DNA from: Algivirga pacifica
Lineage (GTDB): Bacteria; Bacteroidota; Bacteroidia; Cytophagales; Flammeovirgaceae
Direction: 5' to 3'
DNA length: 64,000 nucleotides
Assembly: GCF_039543525.1 (NCBI RefSeq)
Contig: NZ_BAABJX010000022.1
Location: 62,001 to 126,000, forward strand
Shown here piece by piece: positions 16,174 to 23,742 of the stretch. The number at the start of each line of letters is the position of its first letter. The first letter of the stretch is position 1. The notes under the pieces are model-generated. The model had not been told where the DNA came from, did not search any database, and saw only the letters and a program-made list of their open reading frames with translations. Position numbers and translations under genes: made by a program.

Positions 16174-16197
16174 CGATCTGATCAATGCTCTCTTTTT
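16158..16197 (+). terminator. Intrinsic terminator of the hydrolase gene
   Basis: Stem AAAAAGAGAGCATTGA / TCAATGCTCTCTTTTT, 16 bp and perfect, with an 8-nt loop. The left arm contains the hydrolase stop codon. It is symmetrical enough to stop mutL transcription from the other side. Confidence 0.88.
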
Positions 16198-16266
16198 ACT
16201 TTTATCTATCAGTTACTGCTTATCCTTTATGAGCAGCAACTATTATGTAGTATAATGCTAAACCTA

Positions 16267-18237
16267 CTATTGGAACAAGTTCTCGATAGCATCCATTTTC
16301 ATCAAAACGATCGTCTTACGCCCTTCTGGTGAGAAATTAGGGTTAGAGCAAGCAAACAGTTGTTCAATAATGGAACGCATTTCTGCCGTTTCCATAGACT
16401 GCCCTTTCTTTATTCCTGTACGCTTAGCCAATGACCTTGCGATTGTTTCTCCATGGGAAAGTTGCAGTGTATCTCGATTATGCTTGATCTGTTCAATGAT
16501 TCCTTCTAATACACCTTCCTCATTACTGTTATGGATAATAGCAGGGATACCATTGACTACTACCTTACTATGCTCCTTGATTTCCAGCGAAAAACCTAAG
16601 GCCTTAATTTCATCCTTATACTCAGCTAAAAGCAATAAGTCAGCAGGGCTCAGTTCAATGGTACGAGGAAACAAAAGTTTCTGTGATACACCTGTATTCT
16701 GATTAATCTCTTGTAAGAAGCGCTCATAGAGAATACGTTCGTGTGCTGCTTCTTGATCCAGTAACGTAATTCCTGATTTCACCTGATACAAGATATAACT
16801 ATTACGGATCTGTATAGGCTCAATCTTTTCTATAGGAGTTTCTTTTTCTTCTTGCTGTACTTCATCCAACTCATTCGCTCTACTACTGAAAGTGATCGTT
16901 GGAGATGCTTCTACGTTTTCATCAGGAAAGTTATCAGAATCCATATTGAACATAGGATCCTGTTGCTCCCAAACCTTGCTCATCGCAGAAGGAGCAGCCT
17001 CTTCATCCCAGTTATTAATTCTGGAAGAAAGTCGTGTCACTACCTCTTCAGAAGAGTTATCCTCTGTGTTTTCTATATATTCAGGTCTTCCAAAAGAAGG
17101 AGCTGTCTGTTCTTCTTTAGAAGGAATGGAGAAGTCCATATTGAAACTTCCAGAAGAAGTTCCTCTTCCCATGATTTCTCTTTTGGAAACTTCTGGCAGC
17201 TCCTCAGCAAAATTGACATCCACCCCAAAATCAATGGAAGGTGCCACACCATAACCTGCCAATGCCTGCTTCACTGCTGCACTCACTAATGCATACAATG
17301 TACGCTCATCGGTAAACTTAACTTCAGTCTTAGTGGGATGTACATTCACATCTACATCCTTGGGATCTACCGTAATATTGAGTAGATAAAATGGGAAGGT
17401 GCCCTCAGGAAGTAATCCTTCATAGGCTGTCATCACTGCATGATTCAAGTAAGAGTGCTTGATATAACGTCCATTCACAAAGAAAAACTGGTCGCCTCTT
17501 GTTTTCTTGGCGGCGTCAGGGCTTCCGACATATCCACCAATTGACATTACCTCAAGATCTTCCTGACAAGGATAAAGTTGTTCCTGATAAGACTTTCCAA
17601 ATAGGGAAACAATACGTTTAGCCATTTTTCCTCCCCTAAGGCTGAACATCTCATTATCGTCATGGTACAATACCATGCTGACTTCAGGGTTAGACAAAGC
17701 CACACGCTGAAACTCATCAATAATATGTTTTAGTTCTACAGGGTTGGACTTTAAGAATTTTCTACGGGCAGGAATATTAAAAAACAAGTTTTTGACCGCA
17801 ACCGATGTTCCTTCTGGAGTACTGATCGGTTCTTGTGTTTCCAGCTTACCTCCTTCCATACAAATATGCACGCCCATTTCATCCTCAGCTCTTCTGGTTT
17901 TCAGTTCCACCTGTGCCACTGCTGCAATAGAGGCCAAGGCCTCTCCCCTAAATCCAAAAGTATGGATTGCAAAGAGGTCCTCCGAAGAGGCAATTTTGGA
18001 AGTTGCATGTCGCTCAAAACTCATACGCGCGTCTGTTTCAGACATCCCCTTTCCGTTGTCAATGACTTGGATGAGTGTCTTTCCAGCGTCTTTTACGATG
18101 AGCTTGATATCGTTACTTCCAGCATCTACCGCATTCTCCAATAGTTCCTTCACCACGGAGGCTGGTCGCTGTACTACCTCACCAGCTGCAATCTGGTTTG
18201 CCAAGGCTTCTGGAAGTAAACGGATTACGTCTTGCAT
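16267..18237 (-). CDS. mutL: DNA mismatch repair protein MutL
   Basis: A 656-residue MutL. The N-terminal GHKL ATPase (about 1-330) has the Bergerat motifs ELLENAVDAGS, VIDNGKGM and TFGFRGEALASI. An acidic linker (about 345-465) leads to the C-terminal dimerisation domain. In other MutL proteins the endonuclease motif is DQHA(x)2E(x)4E; here residues 494-505 read DQEAAHERILYE, so His is replaced by Glu, and the later zinc-site motif is FACSNPNFSPEGRKT rather than CPHGRP. I believe this variant is usual for Bacteroidota. The protein links MutS mismatch recognition to strand removal. It stands alone on the minus strand. Confidence 0.97.
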   Translation of the reverse strand: MQDVIRLLPEALANQIAAGEVVQRPASVVKELLENAVDAGSNDIKLIVKDAGKTLIQVIDNGKGMSETDARMSFERHATSKIASSEDLFAIHTFGFRGEALASIAAVAQVELKTRRAEDEMGVHICMEGGKLETQEPISTPEGTSVAVKNLFFNIPARRKFLKSNPVELKHIIDEFQRVALSNPEVSMVLYHDDNEMFSLRGGKMAKRIVSLFGKSYQEQLYPCQEDLEVMSIGGYVGSPDAAKKTRGDQFFFVNGRYIKHSYLNHAVMTAYEGLLPEGTFPFYLLNITVDPKDVDVNVHPTKTEVKFTDERTLYALVSAAVKQALAGYGVAPSIDFGVDVNFAEELPEVSKREIMGRGTSSGSFNMDFSIPSKEEQTAPSFGRPEYIENTEDNSSEEVVTRLSSRINNWDEEAAPSAMSKVWEQQDPMFNMDSDNFPDENVEASPTITFSSRANELDEVQQEEKETPIEKIEPIQIRNSYILYQVKSGITLLDQEAAHERILYERFLQEINQNTGVSQKLLFPRTIELSPADLLLLAEYKDEIKALGFSLEIKEHSKVVVNGIPAIIHNSNEEGVLEGIIEQIKHNRDTLQLSHGETIARSLAKRTGIKKGQSMETAEMRSIIEQLFACSNPNFSPEGRKTIVLMKMDAIENLFQ

Positions 18238-18404
18238 ATATATTGATTTGTATGGATATCCAGTCTAAAAAGCACAAGCTATCAAGAACTGTGCATAAAA
18301 TACTATTTGATCACGTTATAGTAATAGCAAAAATAAGGGGTTTTCATATGAAATAAAACTTTCTAAAAAGCAAATAGTTGAGAATCTGTCACTTTAAAGC
18401 ATAA

Positions 18405-18436
18405 AAAAACAGTAACCTTATTCAGATCACTGTTTT
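18405..18436 (-). terminator. Intrinsic terminator of ettA
   Basis: AAAAAACAGT / ACTGTTTTTT stem with a 12-nt loop, about 27 bp downstream of the ettA stop on the minus strand. Confidence 0.8.
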
Positions 18437-18462
18437 TTCACCTACTTATTATTGAAATATTC

Positions 18463-20151
18463 CTATTTCATCAATTTCTTATACTTCAAACGCTTCGGTG
18501 TGATATCCCCTACTTCTTGTCTTCTTTTCTCTTCATATTCTGTAAAGTTACCTTCAAAGAATCTCAAAGTAGAGTCTCCTTCAAACACCAGCAAGTGCGT
18601 ACAAATTCTATCCAGGAACCAACGGTCGTGAGAAATAATTACCGCACATCCCGCAAAGTTCTCCAATGCTTCCTCCAGTGCTCTCAAGGTATTTACGTCC
18701 AAGTCGTTGGTAGGCTCATCAAGCAACAGTAAGTTAGCTCCTTCCTTGATAGACATCGCCAGGTGTACACGGTTTCTCATACCTCCTGACAGCTCTCCAA
18801 TTTTCTTCTGCTGATCATTACCCGCAAAGTTAAACTTGCTTACATAAGCTCTTGAGTTGATCTCACGATCGCCTAGCAGAATGTTTTCCTGACCACCAGA
18901 AATGGTCTCCCAAACCGTTTTATTAGGATCCAATTGATCGTGCTCCTGGTCTACATAAGCAATCTTCACCGTTTCTCCCACATCAAAAGTACCCGCATTA
19001 GGCTCCTCTTTTCCTGTGATCATCTTGAAAAGTGTTGTCTTACCAGCACCGTTTGGTCCTACAATACCTACAATACCGTTTCTAGGCAAAGCGAAATCCA
19101 GGTTCTCGTACAAGATACGATCTCCAAAGGCTTTCATTACACCACTGGCCTCAATCACCTTGTTACCCAACCTTGGTCCGGAAGGAATAAATAGTTCCAG
19201 CTTAGCCTCCTTTTCTTTAGACTCTTCAGATACCATATCATCGTAAGCGTTCAAACGGGCTTTTTGCTTAGCGTGTCGCCCCTTAGGAGTCATACGAATC
19301 CAGTCCAGCTCTCGCTCCAACGTCTTCTGACGCTTAGATTCTTGCTTCTCTTCCTCAGCCAAACGCTTCTGCTTCTGATCCAACCAAGAAGAATAATTTC
19401 CTTTCCAAGGAATACCTTCACCTCTATCCAACTCCAGGATCCAACCCGCTACATTATCCAGGAAGTAACGGTCGTGAGTTACGGCAATCACGGTACCTGG
19501 ATATTGCTGCAAGTGCTGCTCCAACCAGTATACAGATTCTGCATCCAAGTGGTTGGTAGGCTCATCCAATAGCAATACATCTGGCTGCTGTAACAACAAT
19601 CTACATAATGCTACCCTTCTTTTCTCACCACCTGAAAGTACACCAATTTTGGTATCTTCCGGAGGACAACGTAGCGCATCCATTGCTCTGTCCAGCTTGC
19701 TATCGATATCCCAAGCGCCCAGGTTATCCAACTTCTCCTGTACTTCTCCCTGCTCCTTGATCAATTTATCCATCGCATCAGGATCTTCCAATACCGCTGG
19801 GTCTGCAAACTTGAGGTTAATTTCCTCAAAGGCAGCCATCAGATCCATAATCTCCTGCACCCCTTCTTGCACGATTTCTTTCACTGTCTTCTCAGGATCC
19901 AATGTAGGCTCTTGCTCCAAGTACCCTACTGAATATCCTGGAGAGAATACTACCTCCCCCTGATAGTTCTTATCAATGCCCGCAATAATCTTCAAAAGAG
20001 ATGACTTACCTGATCCATTTAGACCCAATACCCCAATTTTGGCACCGTAGAAAAACGATAAATAGATGTTTTTTAGTACCTGTTTGTTAGGCGGGTAAGT
20101 TTTGGTTACCCCCGCCATCGAGAAGATGATGGTTTCGTTATTGTTACTCAT
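18463..20151 (-). CDS. ettA: Energy-dependent translational throttle protein EttA (ABC-F)
   Basis: A 562-residue ABC-F protein with two ATP-binding domains and no membrane segment. Walker A motifs are GLNGSGKSSLL (about 43-53) and GPNGAGKTTLF; the signature motifs are LSGGEKRRVALCRLLL and LSGGMRNRVHLAM; the Walker B segments read DVLLLDEPTNHLDAES and LLLLDEPTNDLD. The linker with basic residues (RELDWIRMTPKGRHAKQKAR) is the EttA type. It binds the ribosomal E site and gates the first peptide bond according to the ATP/ADP ratio. Length is normal. It is followed by a terminator, so it is monocistronic. Confidence 0.95.
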   Translation of the reverse strand: MSNNNETIIFSMAGVTKTYPPNKQVLKNIYLSFFYGAKIGVLGLNGSGKSSLLKIIAGIDKNYQGEVVFSPGYSVGYLEQEPTLDPEKTVKEIVQEGVQEIMDLMAAFEEINLKFADPAVLEDPDAMDKLIKEQGEVQEKLDNLGAWDIDSKLDRAMDALRCPPEDTKIGVLSGGEKRRVALCRLLLQQPDVLLLDEPTNHLDAESVYWLEQHLQQYPGTVIAVTHDRYFLDNVAGWILELDRGEGIPWKGNYSSWLDQKQKRLAEEEKQESKRQKTLERELDWIRMTPKGRHAKQKARLNAYDDMVSEESKEKEAKLELFIPSGPRLGNKVIEASGVMKAFGDRILYENLDFALPRNGIVGIVGPNGAGKTTLFKMITGKEEPNAGTFDVGETVKIAYVDQEHDQLDPNKTVWETISGGQENILLGDREINSRAYVSKFNFAGNDQQKKIGELSGGMRNRVHLAMSIKEGANLLLLDEPTNDLDVNTLRALEEALENFAGCAVIISHDRWFLDRICTHLLVFEGDSTLRFFEGNFTEYEEKRRQEVGDITPKRLKYKKLMK

Positions 20152-20532
20152 TGTCTGAGTTAAATTTTAGAATATGAATTTTTTTTAATAAGATCGTAAC
20201 TAAAGCGACTTTTCAGGATGCAAGATAGTACAAATCCTATGTTTTAAGCGAATCTCTACACAATGCGGTATTGAACCGATTGTTTTTTGAAGAGATTACT
20301 GATAAAATTAAAACTTATTTGCAAAACATTTGGATTACCTATAAATTTCTGACGTGAACCAAGAAAGACACATATGATGTTTCCTTTTCAAAGGGGAATT
20401 ATAATTTTTCCGGTGTTATTTTTTAAGAACTTCTCTAAATCAATGTTAATTCGTTTATGATGATGGAATAAACAACTAGCTATTAGTGTTCTTAATATAA
20501 TTTTAAGTTCTCCAGTGAAAATTGTGGATTAT

Positions 20533-20540
20533 TACTTTTG
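20533..20540 (+). promoter_or_regulatory. Putative -7 box of the DUF349 gene
   Basis: TACTTTTG matches the Bacteroidota sigma-ABfr -7 consensus TAnnTTTG exactly, about 115 bp before the start codon. No clear -33 TTTG was found at the expected distance, so the call is tentative. Confidence 0.4.
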
Positions 20541-20574
20541 AATTTCGCAACCAAGACTTGAAACGTTTATTTTA

Positions 20575-20591
20575 TAAGGTTTCTAACCTTA
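20575..20591 (+). promoter_or_regulatory. Leader hairpin of the DUF349 gene
   Basis: TAAGGTT-TCT-AACCTTA, a perfect 7-bp stem with a 3-nt loop, 35 bp downstream of the putative -7 box and about 60 bp before the start codon. It could be an operator or an mRNA leader structure. Confidence 0.35.
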
Positions 20592-20652
20592 CAAAATACT
20601 TTAAATACATATCGATTAAACAATTAACTATTAACCAAACAGGCAATAAGTA

Positions 20653-21990
20653 ATGTCAACTACCCCAATTAAAGAGTACAAAGACATCACCGAGTACGGC
20701 TATATTCAAGACGACAAAGTATACCTAAAAGGCTACTATCACTTCAAAGATCGTGAAATAGGTGTGGTGCGTGACAGTGACGAAGAGTCTCTTCAGTATT
20801 TCGTCAATCGCTTTGACATGGTGACCAAAAAGGTCATGGAAGTGAAAGAGGCGGTGGCAAAGTCTGAGAACAAAGGTTCTTACTTGATGAAGCTGATTCA
20901 CATGCGAACCTACTTGGCCCAATACAATGGCTTAGGTGATTTTACTGTGCTCTACGACGAAATCAATACACTTGAGGACGAGATCAACGAGTATATTGAA
21001 AAGAACAGAGAGAAAAACTACAACATCAAGAAGGCTCTTTTGAAAGAAGCTGAAGATTGGAGTAGTAGCTCTGATTGGAAAACTGCTTCCAATAAGTTCA
21101 AAGAGTTGAAGATGAACTGGATTAAAACCGGTAGTGCTCACAAGGAAATAGAACCGACACTCTCTGAGCGTTTTAACAAAGCACTTGAGCGTTTCTATGA
21201 TCGCAGAACATTCTTCTATCAGGAGCAAGCCAAAATCATTAAGCACAGGGTTAACCAGTACACTCGTCTTATCAACCAGTTACGCAGAATCAACCGCCTG
21301 GGTGGTGGCAGTGACTTCGTACAGGAGGTAAAAGACATTCAAAAAGAATGGAGAGAAGTGGGTAAGATCGCCAAGAAGAAGTTTATGCAATTGCAAAATG
21401 ACTTCAAGCGAGAAACTACTAAATTCTTTAATGACCTGAAACGTGGCAGCAGCAGCTCTTACGGTGCCCGTGACGATCGCTTTGGAGGAGGTGAAAGATC
21501 TTCGTTCACTAGAAGAAAAACTGGTGTTGAAGCGAAAAAGGAAATCTTGGAAACCGCAGAGGTATACCTTAAAAATGGTGCTCCTTTCAATATCTCTAAC
21601 ATTAAATCATTACAAAACTCCTGGAAATCTTTGGGTAAGCAACCATCTCAAGAAGATAAAGAGCTTAACCTGAAATTCCGTATTATTTGTAATGAGATCT
21701 TCGAAAGTCACTTCCTGGAAAGAACAGCCAAGAACTTGCACCCAGACCTATATAGTAAGTCAGACTTCGAGCAACTTAAGATCAAACTGGACCTGTTGAG
21801 AGATTCTCTTCGCCAGGATGAGCAAGAGTTGGATGAGTTCAACTATAAGTATGGTCCTGCTTTGGCGGCAAGTGGAGGAAAAAATCCAGAAGACTTCGCA
21901 TTGTATCAGGAGAGAAACAACTTTATCAACAAGATGAAGACGAAACAAAGAATTCTTAAGAAGTTGGAAGATAAACTTCTGGCAATCTAA
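20653..21990 (+). CDS. DUF349 domain-containing protein
   Basis: A 445-residue cytoplasmic, highly charged, helical protein. It contains repeated DUF349-type units, each with a W-x3-G element followed by a long helix with a late Phe-Phe (WIKTGSAHKEIEPTLSERFN, WREVGKIAKKKFMQLQNDFK, WKSLGKQPSQEDKELNLKFR). A Gly/Ser-rich stretch (about 260-285) separates the second and third units, and a coiled-coil C-terminus ends the protein. The family is common in Bacteroidota and of unknown biochemical role. Length is a little shorter than many relatives, which often have more units. A strong terminator follows. Confidence 0.88.
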   Translation: MSTTPIKEYKDITEYGYIQDDKVYLKGYYHFKDREIGVVRDSDEESLQYFVNRFDMVTKKVMEVKEAVAKSENKGSYLMKLIHMRTYLAQYNGLGDFTVLYDEINTLEDEINEYIEKNREKNYNIKKALLKEAEDWSSSSDWKTASNKFKELKMNWIKTGSAHKEIEPTLSERFNKALERFYDRRTFFYQEQAKIIKHRVNQYTRLINQLRRINRLGGGSDFVQEVKDIQKEWREVGKIAKKKFMQLQNDFKRETTKFFNDLKRGSSSSYGARDDRFGGGERSSFTRRKTGVEAKKEILETAEVYLKNGAPFNISNIKSLQNSWKSLGKQPSQEDKELNLKFRIICNEIFESHFLERTAKNLHPDLYSKSDFEQLKIKLDLLRDSLRQDEQELDEFNYKYGPALAASGGKNPEDFALYQERNNFINKMKTKQRILKKLEDKLLAI

Positions 21991-22013
21991 GTATCCTTTG
22001 CAATCATAATATC

Positions 22014-22054
22014 AAAACGGATAAGCCCTCTTAACAAGGGATTATCCGTTTTTT
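22014..22054. terminator. Bidirectional terminator between DUF349 and PLP-enzyme genes
   Basis: AAAACGGATAA / TTATCCGTTTT stem with an inner CCCT/AGGG pairing and T-tracts on both strands. The right arm includes the stop codon of the convergent PLP-enzyme gene. Confidence 0.88.
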
Positions 22055-22986
22055 ATTTGTAGCCCTCCTGTATGCACAACCACAATCTGGCTCCCTTCTG
22101 GAAAGTATCCCTTCTGTATTAAGTCATAGACGCCATACATCATTTTTCCTGTATAGATAAACTCCAACGGAATCTGGTTTCTTTCTTCAAAAGCTTCCAT
22201 GAAAGCTAGAAGCTCAGGCTTTTTCTTTGCATATCCTCCAAAGTGGTAGTCGCAATTTAATGTCCACTGAGAAGAAGGTACATCCACAGAAGCCTCTTCC
22301 AATAACTTATGAATATCATCATACAAAAATTCTCCTCCTTTTAAGGCAGGAAAACCTATTGCTTGCTGTCCATCCTTTAAGCCCGAGAGTATCCCTGCCA
22401 ATGTACCTCCGGTTCCACAAGCACAACAGATATAATCAAACGTTAACGGTTCAGCCTCTATTTCTTTTACAATCTCCTGACAGCCCGGTAAAGCAAACAC
22501 ATTACTTCCTCCCATGGGAACGGTGTAAAAATCGCCCCATTCCTCCTTCAATGACTGTAACACTTCTGGACTTTCATGGGTCCTGAAAGTGGTTCTATCC
22601 ATATAAACCAACTTCATTCCTGCTTCCTTCGCAAAAGAAAGCGTCGGATTTAAAGGAAGGTGCTCCTCTCCTCGAATCACACCTATCGTCTCAAAATCCA
22701 TCCAGAGCCCTGCCGCCGCTACCGCATAAATGTGATTGGAATAAGCTCCTCCAAAGGTCAATAAGGTCTTATGTCCTTCCTTTTTTGCTTGTTGCAGATT
22801 ATACTTCAGTTTTCTCCACTTATTTCCAGAAATTGCGGGATGCGTCAAATCATCTCGCTTTATAAAAAGACGAATCCCGTAATCAGTAATTACGGGATCC
22901 TTAATCTCCTCTAAAGGAGTATTTTCAATAGGTTGCTTCACTATTCCAATACTTCTAAAACCAAGTTGTGGTTGGTGTAAATACAA
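22042..22986 (-). CDS. ACC deaminase / D-cysteine desulfhydrase family PLP enzyme
   Basis: A 314-residue fold-type II PLP enzyme. The PLP lysine is in ISGNKWRKLKYN, followed by TFGGAYSNHIYAVAAAG and the phosphate-binding glycine loop CACGTGGTLAG. This layout is shared by 1-aminocyclopropane-1-carboxylate deaminases and D-cysteine desulfhydrases; many Bacteroidota members are probably the latter. The ATG at 22986 overlaps the end of hslV by 46 bp. An in-frame GTG at 22941 overlaps the hslV stop in a TAGTG junction and would give a normal family N-terminus, so it may be the true start. Either way it is translationally linked to hslV. Confidence 0.88.
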   Translation of the reverse strand: MYLHQPQLGFRSIGIVKQPIENTPLEEIKDPVITDYGIRLFIKRDDLTHPAISGNKWRKLKYNLQQAKKEGHKTLLTFGGAYSNHIYAVAAAGLWMDFETIGVIRGEEHLPLNPTLSFAKEAGMKLVYMDRTTFRTHESPEVLQSLKEEWGDFYTVPMGGSNVFALPGCQEIVKEIEAEPLTFDYICCACGTGGTLAGILSGLKDGQQAIGFPALKGGEFLYDDIHKLLEEASVDVPSSQWTLNCDYHFGGYAKKKPELLAFMEAFEERNQIPLEFIYTGKMMYGVYDLIQKGYFPEGSQIVVVHTGGLQIKNG

Positions 22987-23477
22987 ATGTCTGCGGCAAT
23001 ATTCAAACCTTCTCTTACGATCTCTTCTGCCGAAAGGTGAGGTGCATGCTTCATCATGGATAAGGCTGCTGCTTGCGCATACATACTTCCAGAACCAATA
23101 GAAGCAATCTGATGATCTGGTTCTATCACATCTCCTGTACCAGAAATAATCAATACCTCCTCTTTGTTGGCTACGATCATCATGGCCTCTAGTTTACGAA
23201 GGTAACGATCAGTCCTCCAGTCTTTCGCCAGCTCAATGGCTGCCCTTTTCATATTACTACTGAATGCTGCCAGTTTCTCTTCAAAACGCTCCATCAACGT
23301 AAACGCATCGGCTGTAGACCCCGCAAATCCAATTGCGATATTGTTATTCAATCTACGCACCTTACGAACATTACTTTTGGCTACTGTATTTCCAAAAGTG
23401 GCTTGCCCGTCGGCTCCTATGGCCACTTTTCCATCTTTTACAACCGCAAGGACGGTTGTGGATCTAAATTTCGTCAT
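22941..23477 (-). CDS. hslV: ATP-dependent protease subunit HslV
   Basis: A 178-residue proteasome-like peptidase of the HslUV (ClpYQ) complex. The processed N-terminal threonine is in FRSTTVLAVVKDGKVAIGAD, and the G-D-G-Q loop, GFAGSTADAFTLMERFE, ELAKDWRTDRYLRKLEAM and SGTGDVIEPDHQIASIGSGS are near-identical to known HslV sequences. Length is normal. The hexameric ATPase partner HslU is not next to it, unlike in many bacteria. It overlaps the PLP-enzyme gene downstream and was probably transcribed together with it. Confidence 0.96.
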   Translation of the reverse strand: MTKFRSTTVLAVVKDGKVAIGADGQATFGNTVAKSNVRKVRRLNNNIAIGFAGSTADAFTLMERFEEKLAAFSSNMKRAAIELAKDWRTDRYLRKLEAMMIVANKEEVLIISGTGDVIEPDHQIASIGSGSMYAQAAALSMMKHAPHLSAEEIVREGLNIAADICIYTNHNLVLEVLE

Positions 23478-23742
23478 TGGATTCTATAATTAAGGTAATA
23501 TTGATCTGTTATCGGGTACTTGGTATACCATATTCTAAAGCATGTTAGTACTTGTATTCTCTATATCAAGATATAATCCTTTTTAAGGTTTTAGGACAAA
23601 TTGTCAGCTTATTCCACTTTCCATTCACTTTTGCTGACGAAATGTAAGCGGATATCAAATATATATTAATCTTTAGCTACATTTAGGTCAAATAATTTGT
23701 ACTAAAAAATATACATATAAATACCTGATAACTAAATAAAGA

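Larger units (their letters stand above)
20152..20652. other. Long divergent intergenic region
   Basis: 501 bp between the ettA and DUF349 starts. It holds a promoter-like box and a small hairpin before the DUF349 gene (both listed separately). The ettA-proximal 300 bp are AT-rich with no gene, repeat or clear structure that I can see. Confidence 0.5.

Noticed and set aside
16852..17289. Open reading frames opposite mutL (and similar ones opposite ptrB, the macroglobulin and metG)
   Set aside because: They have low-complexity or Ser/Arg-rich translations, no start context, and lie fully antisense to well-supported genes.
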